DNA from: Brevundimonas sp.
GTDB lineage: Bacteria > Pseudomonadota > Alphaproteobacteria > Caulobacterales > Caulobacteraceae
NCBI GenBank assembly: GCA_015234495.1
Contig: JADGMZ010000027.1
Span: 1 to 7,798 of the forward strand
Direction of reading: 5' to 3'
DNA length: 7,798 bases
Positions within the stretch are counted from its first letter, which is position 1, and each line of letters begins with the position of its first letter. The translations under genes and the position numbers were made by a program. The notes under the pieces are model-generated. The model saw only the letters and a program-made list of their open reading frames with translations, did no database searches and had not been told where the DNA came from. Positions 1 through 5,433 of the stretch are shown in pieces.

Positions 1-181
1 CGTCCATCCCGGGGATCATCACGTCCAGCAGGATGATGTCCGGCCGCTCGGCCGCGGCGATCTCCAGCGCCGTCGCGCCGTCCATCGCCGTGATCACCTC
101 ATAGTATTCCAGCGTCAGCTTGGCTTCGAGCAGCCGGACGTTCGGCTCGACGTCGTCGACGACCAGGATGCGCGCGGTCAT
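1..181 (-). CDS. pleD: PleD response regulator / diguanylate cyclase, N-terminal part only
   Basis: Partial gene running off the left edge: only the first 60 codons are present, starting at ATG 181-179. The visible part is the start of a CheY-like receiver domain. It opens [20 protein letters not shown], with the acidic pair D9-D10 and the phospho-acceptor D53 in [13 protein letters not shown]. This closely matches the first receiver of Caulobacter PleD. In that family the full protein (about 450 residues) has two receivers and a GGDEF domain. It makes c-di-GMP when phosphorylated and drives the swarmer-to-stalked transition at the pole; those later domains lie outside the window. The start overlaps the divK stop (ATGA, 178-181), so translation is probably coupled. 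Identity rests on the N-terminal match plus the divK neighbour. A different receiver-first protein is possible but less likely. Confidence 0.9.
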   Translation of the reverse strand, partial: MTARILVVDDVEPNVRLLEAKLTLEYYEVITAMDGATALEIAAAERPDIILLDVMIPGMD

Positions 182-564
182 GGGACCAGCGCCTCGACCG
201 GGCCGAGGTGTTTGCGCACCACCTCGAGGAAATGCACCACCGAGATCGGCTTGGAGATGTAGGCCTCGCAGCCGCCCTGCCGGATCCGCTCCTCGTCGCC
301 CTTCATGGCGAAGGCGGTCACCGCCACCACGGGGATGTGGTTCAGCTCCTCGTCGTCCTTCAGCCATTTGGTGACTTCCAGGCCGCTGATCTCGGGCAGC
401 TGAATGTCCATCAGGATCAGGTCGGGCCGGTGCTGCCGCGCCAGGGCGAGCGCCTGCAGCCCCTCGCGGGTCTGCAGGGTGCGATACCCCTGGGACTCGA
501 GCAGATCATGAAACAGCTTCATGTTCAGCTCGTTATCCTCGACGATGAGGACCGTCTTCGACAT
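178..564 (-). CDS. divK: DivK single-domain response regulator
   Basis: Stand-alone receiver of 128 residues with no output domain. It carries the acidic pair E9-D10, phospho-acceptor D53 in [14 protein letters not shown], the switch Thr in VVAVTAF, and the conserved Lys in YISKPI; D90 (in MKGDEER) is also kept. The sequence is nearly identical to Caulobacter DivK through most of its length. In Caulobacter, DivK is phosphorylated and dephosphorylated by DivJ and PleC and acts on DivL/CckA to lower CtrA activity, controlling polarity and division. Three tandem Met codons preceded by GTG give possible starts at 570, 567 and 564. I chose 564 because it puts the Asp at position 53, as in the Caulobacter protein. 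The C-terminal tail after KHLG is divergent. It is the first gene of a divK-pleD operon (4-nt overlap). I could not find a paired CtrA site (TTAA-N7-TTAA) upstream; only one CTTAAG at 651-656 is present. Confidence 0.95.
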   Translation of the reverse strand: MSKTVLIVEDNELNMKLFHDLLESQGYRTLQTREGLQALALARQHRPDLILMDIQLPEISGLEVTKWLKDDEELNHIPVVAVTAFAMKGDEERIRQGGCEAYISKPISVVHFLEVVRKHLGPVEALVP

Positions 565-690
565 CATCACCCGGCCTGTTCCGCCCCTTTCGGGACGCGA
601 TGGATCGGAGGCTTGTCCGCCTTCTTCGCGCGCACTCTGGCCCCGCTTCTCTTAAGTTGGCGTGAAGCGGCGGCGACGGCGCCACCCCCT

Positions 691-902
691 TGCTTTCGTC
701 ATCCCGGGGCAAGCGGCGCAGCCGCGCAGACCCCGGGACCCAGCGGCGCGCGCGAGCGCGAACCTGTCGGGAGCAGGCTGTTCACACCGGCCTGCCTGAA
801 CAGATCGCCGTCGGCGCCGCTGGGTCCCGGGGTCTCGCGGAGCCTGTCCTCGGGCCGGGCAAGGCCCGGACCCGGGGGCTCGCTCCCGGGATGACGAAAG
901 CA
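691..902. repeat. Composite palindromic intergenic repeat (two facing REP-like units)
   Basis: This fills most of the divK-dinB gap (565-942), which otherwise holds no gene I can support. The outer arms are perfect 18-bp inverted repeats: 691-708 (TGCTTTCGTCATCCCGGG) and 885-902. The inner arms are perfect 22-bp inverted repeats: 728-749 and 814-835 (core GACCCCGGGACCCAGCGGC). So a left unit (691-749) and a right unit (814-902) face each other across a 64-bp centre. The segments between outer and inner arm differ: 19 nt on the left, with a GCGGC/GCCGC hairpin at 713-725, and 49 nt on the right, with a CCGGGC/GCCCGG hairpin at 855-869. The centre holds a CTGTTCA/TGAACAG pair (778-784, 797-803). 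From general knowledge, GTCATCCCGGG-type palindromes are dispersed repeats in alphaproteobacterial genomes. I see no target-site duplication and no coding capacity. It could form a strong RNA or DNA cruciform structure. Confidence 0.8.
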
Positions 903-942
903 TTGGGTCGATCAGGGTGAATGGCGGATACTGGCGCCGCCC

Positions 943-2187
943 ATGAAATCCATCTGCCGCGACTGCCTGCATACCGCCGACGCCCTGATCGAGCGCTGCC
1001 CGGACTGCGACTCGCGCCGCATCGTCCGGCACGACGAGCTCGCCACGCTGACCATCGCCCACCTCGACTGCGACGCCTTCTACGCCTCGGTGGAGAAGCG
1101 GGACCGGCCAGAACTGCGCGACGTCCCGGTCATCGTCGGCGGCGGCAAGCGCGGCGTGGTCACCACCGCCTGCTACATCGCCCGCCTGTACGGGGTCGGC
1201 TCGGCCCAGCCGATGTTCAAGGCGCTCAAGGCCTGCCCCGACGCCGTCGTCATCAAGCCGGACTTCCCTAAATACAAGGCCGCCAGCGCCGCCATCTTCG
1301 GCGCGGTGCGCGAACTCACGCCCCTGGTCCAGACCCTGTCGCTCGACGAGGCCTGGATCGACCTGTCGGGCACCGAACGCCTCAACGGCGGCCCGCCGGC
1401 CCTGCAGCTGGTCCGCCTGCAACAGCGCATCGAGGCCCAGACCGGCCTGACCGTCTCCATCGGCCTGGCGCCCAACCGTTTCCTCGCCAAGATCGCCTCC
1501 GAACTGGACAAGCCGCGCGGCTTCTCCGTCATCGGCTCCGAGGCCCGGGCCCTGCTCGCGCCGAAGTCGGTCCGCGTCCTGCCCGGCGTCGGCCCGGTGT
1601 TCGGCCGGACCCTGCAAAGCGACGGCTACGCCACCGTCGGAGACCTCGCCACCGCAGACGTGCGCGACCTGGTCCGCCGTTACGGCGAGCACGGCCTGCG
1701 CCTGCACGACCTCGCCCACGGCCGCGACGCCCGCGCCGTCGACCCCGGCCACGAGCGCAAGGGCATGAGCGCCGAGACCACCTTCAACGAAGACCTGACC
1801 AGCGCCGTCGACCTCGAGGCCGAACTCTGGCCGCTGTGCGAGAAACTGGCCTCCAAGGCGCGCCGCGACGGCGTCGCCAGCCGCATCGTCGTGCTCAAGC
1901 TGCGCCGCACCGACTTCCGCATCGTCACCCGCCGCATCACCCTGCCCGAGCCGGTGCGCACCGCCCGCGCCCTGTTCGCCGCCGGCCGCGACCTGCTCCG
2001 CCCCGAACTGGGCCGGCCCTACCGGCTGATCGGCATCGGCATGGGCGACGTCCAGCCCGCCGCCGACGCCCCCTCCGCCCTGTTCGAATCCGCCGAGGCC
2101 CGCGCCCTCAAGACCGAAACCGCCATCGACCGCCTGCGCGAGAAGTTCGGCTCCTCGGCCGTGGTGGCCGGCCGGGCGTTGAAGTGA
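943..2187 (+). CDS. dinB: DNA polymerase IV (Y-family, DinB) with N-terminal zinc-ribbon
   Basis: Error-prone Y-family polymerase of 414 residues, acting in translesion synthesis. Residues 5-22 form a CX2C-X10-CX2C motif (C5, C8, C19, C22), a probable zinc-binding extension absent from the 351-residue E. coli protein. The palm/fingers follow: HLDCDAFYASVEK with catalytic D42 and steric-gate-position Y47, then TLSLDEAWIDL with catalytic D135 and E136. The thumb helix-hairpin-helix is around 205-275 (RVLPGVGPVFGRTL). The little finger is roughly 285-400 and includes LRRTDFRIVTRRITLP. The C-terminus ends GRALK, and I see no obvious clamp-binding motif there. The ATG at 943 is preferred because it includes the Cys motif, although its ribosome site is weak (the 15 bases upstream are GC-rich with no clear AGGAG). 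No gene follows closely on the same strand. I could not confirm a LexA site in front of it. Confidence 0.95.
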   Translation: MKSICRDCLHTADALIERCPDCDSRRIVRHDELATLTIAHLDCDAFYASVEKRDRPELRDVPVIVGGGKRGVVTTACYIARLYGVGSAQPMFKALKACPDAVVIKPDFPKYKAASAAIFGAVRELTPLVQTLSLDEAWIDLSGTERLNGGPPALQLVRLQQRIEAQTGLTVSIGLAPNRFLAKIASELDKPRGFSVIGSEARALLAPKSVRVLPGVGPVFGRTLQSDGYATVGDLATADVRDLVRRYGEHGLRLHDLAHGRDARAVDPGHERKGMSAETTFNEDLTSAVDLEAELWPLCEKLASKARRDGVASRIVVLKLRRTDFRIVTRRITLPEPVRTARALFAAGRDLLRPELGRPYRLIGIGMGDVQPAADAPSALFESAEARALKTETAIDRLREKFGSSAVVAGRALK

Positions 2188-2198
2188 ACACAGCGTCC

Positions 2199-2219
2199 CT
2201 TCTCCCCTTGTGGGAGAAG
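2199..2219 (+). terminator. Hairpin after dinB, possible terminator or repeat fragment
   Basis: A perfect 8-bp stem CTTCTCCC / GGGAGAAG with a 5-nt loop (CTTGT) begins 12 nt after the dinB stop. No T-run follows (TCCGCTGAATC), so it does not look like a classical intrinsic terminator. The CTCCCC...GGGAG composition resembles the hairpins of the 3123-3268 repeat, so it may be a short dispersed-repeat fragment instead. Confidence 0.4.
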
Positions 2220-2600
2220 TCCGCTGAATCAATCTTCCGCAAAGCTGCTGGTAATCCGCGGAATCCGAAGGTCGCCCGCCCGAAATCCGAGAGCCTTATC
2301 AACTCCTCAGCGGATTCCCGGACCGATCTTCCCGCCTGAGCAGCGAACGGCCGCATAATGCGTCCCCGGTCTTTGACACGTGAATCCCTCCCGCTCCCGC
2401 GCCTCGTGCACGGCGCAACCCCACTCGCGCCCGATTCAGGGTCAAATCTGCCCCATCGACCCTTCCCGGCTGGACTTGCTGAATCCCCAACCCGCTGAAA
2501 TTCCACGACCCGCATGTCGACTCTGTCGACTCCGCCACACCGATTTTGGAGTCGCGCCGGGGCAAAATCTTGCGCGACCCGCCGAACCGGCGCCCTCCCC

Positions 2601-2629
2601 TCGACCCCCTCACCCCGGCGCGCTACATC
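2601..2629 (+). promoter_or_regulatory. Candidate housekeeping promoter for the RidA-family gene
   Basis: GCTACATC at 2622-2629 fits the Caulobacter housekeeping -10 consensus GCTANAWC at every position. TCGACCC at 2601-2607 matches 5 of 7 positions of the -35 consensus TTGACGS, with a 14-bp spacer, inside the usual 10-14 range. A start a few bases downstream would leave a leader of about 20 nt before the ATG at 2656. This is inferred from consensus matching only. Confidence 0.45.
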
Positions 2630-2655
2630 CGCCCCTAACCCTCAAGGAGCCCGCC

Positions 2656-3114
2656 ATGACCGTCGCCGCCCGCCTCGCCGAACTCGGCATCAACCTGCCC
2701 GAACCCGCCAAGGCGGTGGCCAACTACGTGCCCTTCGTGCGCAGCGGGAACCTGGTCCATATCTCGGGCCAGCTGTCGAACGACGCCTCCGGCGGGATCA
2801 AGGGCACGGTCGGCGCCGACGTGACCCCGGAGCAGGCCCAGGCCGCGGCCCGCATGTGCGGCGTCAACCTGCTGGCCCAGATGTCCGCCGCCCTGGACGG
2901 CGACCTCGAGCGCGTCGTTCGCGTGGTCAAGCTGGGCGGCTTCGTCCAGGCCGCCGGCGACTTCGAGGCCATCCCCGCCGTCATCAACGGCTGCTCGGAC
3001 CTGATGGTCGAGGTGTTCGGCGACAAGGGCCGCCACGCCCGCTCCGCCGTCGGCGTCTACCGCCTCCCCCTCGGCTTCGCCGTCGAGGTCGACGCCATCG
3101 TGGAGGTGCGGTGA
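2656..3114 (+). CDS. RidA/YjgF/YER057c/UK114-family protein
   Basis: 152-residue cytosolic protein of the Rid superfamily. Family members form trimers, and RidA proper hydrolyses reactive enamine/imine intermediates such as 2-aminoacrylate from PLP enzymes. Family features visible: VPFVRSGNLVHISGQLSND near the N-terminus, and the C-terminal block RSAVGVYRLPLGFAVEVD. In that block R129 and E144 are spaced 15 apart, as are Arg105 and Glu120 of RidA. It is longer than classical RidA (about 128 residues) because of an N-terminal segment (LAELGINLPEPAKAVANY) and an insert. That places it in the longer bacterial subgroup of RidA-like proteins, whose substrate is less certain. The start at 2656 is set by a strong AAGGAG (2644-2649) six bases upstream. 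It appears monocistronic: a candidate promoter lies just upstream and a hairpin repeat just downstream. Confidence 0.9.
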   Translation: MTVAARLAELGINLPEPAKAVANYVPFVRSGNLVHISGQLSNDASGGIKGTVGADVTPEQAQAAARMCGVNLLAQMSAALDGDLERVVRVVKLGGFVQAAGDFEAIPAVINGCSDLMVEVFGDKGRHARSAVGVYRLPLGFAVEVDAIVEVR

Positions 3115-3122
3115 CGACTCGA

Positions 3123-3268
3123 CTCCTCCCTGTCGCGAAGCGATGGGGAGGTGGCGCGGCGCGTCTTCGCGCCGTGACGGAGGGGCTCTGTCCGCCGCAC
3201 GGTCGCAGCGCCGCCCGCGGCCCCTCCACCGCTTCGCGGTCCCCCTCCCCATCTGCGATGGGGAGGAG
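3123..3268. repeat. Multi-hairpin GC-rich intergenic repeat
   Basis: Fills the gap between the RidA gene and the FemAB-like gene. The ends are an imperfect inverted repeat: CTCCTCCCTGTCGC (3123-3136) against GCGATGGGGAGGAG (3255-3268), 12 of 14 matching. Inside are discrete stem-loops. A 12-bp stem with two G.U wobbles and a GAA loop spans 3125-3151. A perfect 7-bp stem CGGCGCG/CGCGCCG with a TCTT loop spans 3157-3174. A GGAGGGG/CCCCTCC pair joins 3179-3185 to 3221-3227. ACCGC/GCGGT spans 3228-3240. Last is a perfect 10-bp stem CCTCCCCATC/GATGGGGAGG with a TGC loop (3244-3266). The style (CTCCCC...GGGGAG with GCGAAGCG loops) is that of dispersed Caulobacterales intergenic repeats, from general knowledge. 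No coding sequence fits, although an in-frame ATG lies inside it at 3143. Confidence 0.75.
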
Positions 3269-3274
3269 ACGGTG
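3261..3274 (+). promoter_or_regulatory. Ribosome site and GTG start embedded in the repeat's last hairpin
   Basis: GGGAGGAG (3261-3268) precedes GTG at 3272 by 3 nt. It is the only good Shine-Dalgarno for the FemAB-like gene and sets the start at 3272 rather than the in-frame ATG at 3143 inside the repeat. GATGGGGAGG (3257-3266) is also the 3' arm of a perfect 10-bp hairpin, so the ribosome site may be partly sequestered. Confidence 0.6.
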
Positions 3275-4422
3275 ACCTTCACCCTTCACGTCCACTCCAC
3301 CGTCGCCGATATCGGCCGTGAGGCCTGGGACGCCTGCGCGGCTCCCTCGGGCGACCCGTTCGTCTCCTTCGACTTCCTCGACGCCTGCGAGGCCTCGGGC
3401 AGCGCCGTCCCGCGCGAGGGCTGGGCCGGCCGCCACCTGTCCCTGGCCGACGACACCGGCCGCGTCCTCGGCGTCATGCCCCTCTGGCTCAAGGGCCACA
3501 GCCAGGGCGAATACGTCTTCGACCACAGCTGGGCCGACGCCTATGAGCGCGCCGGCGGCCGCTACTATCCCAAGCTGTTGGGCGCCGTGCCCTTCACCCC
3601 CGTCGCCGGCCCCCGCTTCCTCGCCCATCCCCACGCCGACGCGGCCACGATGCGGCAGGCCCTGCTGCAGGGCGCCCTCGCCCTCGTCGAACGGCTCGGC
3701 GTCTCTTCCCTGCACGTCAACTTCCCGACCCGCGACGACTGGGCCGCCATGGGCGAGGCCGGCCTGCTGCAGCGTCAGGACATGCAGTACGTCTGGCGCA
3801 ACGGCGGCTATGCGACCTTCGACGACTTCCTGGCCGCCCTCTCCTCCAGCCGCCGCAAGACCATCCGCCGCGAGCGCCGCGAGGCCAACGCCGGCCTCGA
3901 CATCCGCACCCTGACCGGCGCCGATATCGAGGAGGCCCACTGGGACGCCTTCTTCGCCTTCTACATGGACACCGGCAGCCGCAAATGGGGCCGTCCTTAC
4001 CTCACCCGCGACTTCTTCGGCCGCATCGGCACGACCATGGCCGACCGCATCGCCCTGGTCATGGCCTTCCGGGACGGGACGCCCATCGCCGGGGCCCTCA
4101 ACCTGATCGGCCGCGACGCCCTCTACGGCCGCCAGTGGGGCGCGCTGGAGGAGGTCCCCTTCCCCATTTCGAGCTCTGCTACTACCGGGCCATCGAGTTC
4201 GCCATCGAACGCGGCCTGTCCCGCGTCGAGGCCGGGGCCCAGGGCGAGCACAAGATCGCCCGCGGCTACCTGCCCGGCCCGGTCTACTCGGCCCACTTCA
4301 TCGCCGACCCCGCCCTGCGCGCGCCCGTCGCCGACTACCTCGCCCGCGAACGGCCCGCCGTCGACGCCGAGATCGGCGCCCTGACCGAGGAGCTGTCGCC
4401 CTTCCGCCGCGACCTGCGGTGA
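3272..4422 (+). pseudogene. FemAB-like / DUF482 (COG3146) GNAT-fold protein, frameshifted
   Basis: Member of the DUF482 family, annotated as peptidoglycan-biosynthesis-like or GNAT acyltransferases; the true substrate is not established. Frame 1 from GTG 3272 encodes about 297 residues with family blocks KGHSQGEYVFDHSWADAYER, GGRYYPKL, PFTPVAGPRFL, SSRRKTIRRERREA and LYGRQWGALEEVPF. At the C-run 4162-4165 the homology leaves this frame and resumes in the next one as HFELCYYRAIEFAIERGL, RVEAGAQGEHKIARGYLP and SAHFIADPALR, ending at TGA 4420-4422. Adding one C to the run restores a 383-residue protein of normal family length. Unshifted, frame 1 runs to 4384 with a low-complexity Ser/Pro/Thr-rich tail. 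Both halves look well conserved, so this is either a recent single-base deletion or a homopolymer error in the assembly. The gene ends one base before the convergent membrane-protein gene. Confidence 0.85.
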
Positions 4423-4423
4423 C

Positions 4424-4774
4424 TCAGCCGCGCCTGTCGCTGATGAACCAGCCCGCGATCCAGCTGACCACCCCGGTGACGATCGCCGCCCCGATCCCGG
4501 CCCACAGGCCGTCGACCACGAACCCGCCCAGCAGCACCGCCACCAGGCCGATCACCGCCGCGTTCACCACCAGCAGGAACAGGCCGAAGGTGAGAAGGGT
4601 CAGCGGGAAGGTCAGGAAGGTCAGCACCGGCCGCACGATGGCGTTGGCGATCCCCAGCAGCACCGCCGCCAGCAGCAGGGTCGTCGTATCGCTGAACGCC
4701 ACCCCCGGCACGATCTGCGCCGCCAGCCACAGGGCCAGACAGGTGACGAGAAACTGGACGATGAAACGCAGCAT
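4424..4774 (-). CDS. Phage holin family 4 (four-helix) membrane protein
   Basis: 116-residue, very hydrophobic protein with about four membrane helices: roughly 2-22 (FIVQFLVTCLALWLAAQIV), 33-52, 56-82 and 86-110. The ANAIVRPVLTFLTFPLTLLT segment between helices 2 and 3 is the hallmark of the PF04020-type holin-4 superfamily (YvlD-like). Despite the name, these are usually chromosomal inner-membrane proteins of unknown role, and no lysis genes are present here. The start at 4774 is chosen because GGGAG lies six bases upstream and the N-terminal helix begins at once; an upstream in-frame ATG at 4801 would add nine polar residues. It is convergent with the FemAB-like gene (1-bp gap) and divergent from the HIT gene, with 101 bp between start codons. 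Confidence 0.85.
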   Translation of the reverse strand: MLRFIVQFLVTCLALWLAAQIVPGVAFSDTTTLLLAAVLLGIANAIVRPVLTFLTFPLTLLTFGLFLLVVNAAVIGLVAVLLGGFVVDGLWAGIGAAIVTGVVSWIAGWFISDRRG

Positions 4775-4875
4775 GGCCGACTCCCTTTTGACCTTGACCA
4801 TAACACCGCAAGGCCGCCGGGGCTCCCCTCCCCGCGCCGGCGTTGCTAGCCTCGCCTGATCAGCCGGAGCCCGCC

Positions 4876-5313
4876 ATGACCCTCCACGCCCCCTACGACC
4901 CCGACAACATCTTCGCCCGGATCCTCCGCGGCGAGATCCCGGCCGTAAAGGTCTGGGAGGACGACCATGTCCTCGCCTTCATGGACGTCTTCCCCCAGTC
5001 CGAAGGCCACGTCCTCGTCGTGTCGAAGACATCGACGGCCCGTAACCTGCTGGAGATCGAGCCCGGGACGCTGGCCCGCCTCGCCGCCGCCACCCAGCGC
5101 ACCGCCCGCGCCGTGGTCCGGGCCCTGGCCCCCGAGGGTTTCCAGATCATGCAGTTCAACGGCGAGGCCGGCGGCCAGACCGTCTTCCACCTGCATTTCC
5201 ATATCGTCCCGCGCTGGTCGGACCGGCCGATGAAAGGCCACGGCCACGCCCCGATGGCCGAGCCGGACGCCTTGCGCGCCCTCGCCGACCGCATCGCCGC
5301 CGAGCTCGATTGA
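4876..5313 (+). CDS. HIT family protein (histidine-triad nucleotide hydrolase)
   Basis: 145-residue cytosolic protein. The histidine triad is H105-L-H107-F-H109 in VFHLHFHIVPRW; the middle His (H107) is the family's nucleophile, which attacks the alpha-phosphate of nucleotide phosphoramidates or dinucleoside polyphosphates. Other family blocks are IFARILRGEIPA (residues 12-23), the FMDVFPQSEGHVLVVSK strand-turn (35-51) and QFNGEAGGQTVFH. Length and order match bacterial Hint/HinT-like proteins; the exact substrate cannot be read from sequence. The start at 4876 is chosen for GGAG (4866-4869) six bases upstream. An in-frame ATG at 4843 lacks such a site and adds an unconserved leader. It is followed after 44 bp by tRNA-Thr on the same strand. 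No clear promoter was found in the 101-bp divergent gap, though TTGACC occurs twice (4788-4793, 4794-4799). Confidence 0.93.
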   Translation: MTLHAPYDPDNIFARILRGEIPAVKVWEDDHVLAFMDVFPQSEGHVLVVSKTSTARNLLEIEPGTLARLAAATQRTARAVVRALAPEGFQIMQFNGEAGGQTVFHLHFHIVPRWSDRPMKGHGHAPMAEPDALRALADRIAAELD

Positions 5314-5338
5314 CCGCGGCGCGCCCCGTCCGCATAAG
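5310..5338 (+). promoter_or_regulatory. Candidate promoter for tRNA-Thr
   Basis: TTGACC (5310-5315) and CATAAG (5333-5338) are separated by 17 bp, a plausible -35/-10 pair about 20 bp ahead of the tRNA. The -35 overlaps the stop codon of the HIT gene (TGA 5311-5313). The -10 match is only 4 of 6. Co-transcription with the HIT gene is the alternative. Confidence 0.35.
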
Positions 5339-5357
5339 GGCCGCCGTCGCCACGGAC

Positions 5358-5430
5358 GCCGGTTTAGCTCAGCTGGTAGAGCAGCGGTTTTGTAAACCGA
5401 AGGTCGCGGGTTCGATTCCTGCAACCGGCA
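5358..5430 (+). tRNA. tRNA-Thr (anticodon UGU)
   Basis: A complete 73-nt cloverleaf can be drawn. Acceptor stem GCCGGTT (5358-5364) pairs with AACCGGC (5423-5429), with discriminator A at 5430. D-stem GCTC/GAGC has loop AGCTGGTA. The anticodon loop TTTGTAA (5389-5395) gives UGU, reading ACA (Thr). T-stem GCGGG/CCTGC has loop TTCGATT. The first pair of the anticodon stem (G5384 with A5400) is a mismatch; the other four pair. The 3' CCA is not encoded (CCG follows), so it must be added by nucleotidyltransferase. The tRNA converges on feoB, whose stop begins at 5434, leaving only three bases between them. Confidence 0.96.
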
Positions 5431-5433
5431 CCG

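Larger units (their letters stand above)
2188..2655. other. Gene-free region between dinB and the RidA gene
   Basis: 468 bp with no convincing coding frame: open frames here lack family-like sequence and are poorly supported. It is visibly lower in GC than the flanking genes. It contains a hairpin just after dinB (2199-2219), an 8-bp inverted pair TCCGCTGA/TCAGCGGA (2220-2227, 2307-2314), and a 7-bp pair GATTCAG/CTGAATC (2433-2439, 2479-2485). It also has a 9-bp perfect tandem duplication TGTCGACTC (2515-2523, 2524-2532), a 7-bp pair GATTTTG/CAAAATC (2542-2548, 2563-2569), and the promoter region of the next gene. GAATCC or its complement recurs several times. It could hold a small RNA or the remains of a decayed gene, but nothing here proves either. 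Confidence 0.6.

Noticed and set aside
651..656. CTTAAG as a CtrA half-site for divK
   Set aside because: A CtrA site needs a second TTAA about seven bases away or an extended half-site; neither is present, and CTTAAG is too short to be meaningful alone.
760..774. GAAC-N7-GAGC near-match to the alphaproteobacterial LexA direct repeat, upstream of dinB
   Set aside because: It has one mismatch, lies about 170 bp from the dinB start, and is inside the repeat element, whose sequence is explained by its palindromic structure.
685..908. Target-site duplication flanking the 691-902 element
   Set aside because: The flanks (ACCCCCT and TTGGGT) share no convincing direct repeat, so insertion by a classic transposase is not demonstrated.
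652..2232. Long minus-strand open frame of 526 codons across dinB
   Set aside because: It is the antisense shadow of dinB. Its translation is Gly/Ala/Asp-rich with no family features, as expected opposite high-GC codons.
3143..3271. Upstream in-frame ATG (3143) as start of the FemAB-like gene
   Set aside because: It would translate the hairpin repeat into 43 unconserved Arg/Ser-rich residues. GTG 3272 has a good ribosome site and fits the family N-terminus.
2984..3940. Long minus-strand open frame opposite the FemAB-like gene
   Set aside because: Low-complexity Gly/Ala/Val/Glu-rich shadow with no recognisable domain; the plus strand carries clear DUF482 sequence.
4424..4774. Prophage or lysis module suggested by the holin-family protein
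   Set aside because: No endolysin, phage structural or integrase gene is nearby, and proteins of this family are common chromosomal membrane proteins.
5358..5430. tRNA-Thr as an attachment site for an integrated element
   Set aside because: No integrase and no duplicated tRNA 3' end in the window; the flanks are HIT and feoB housekeeping genes.
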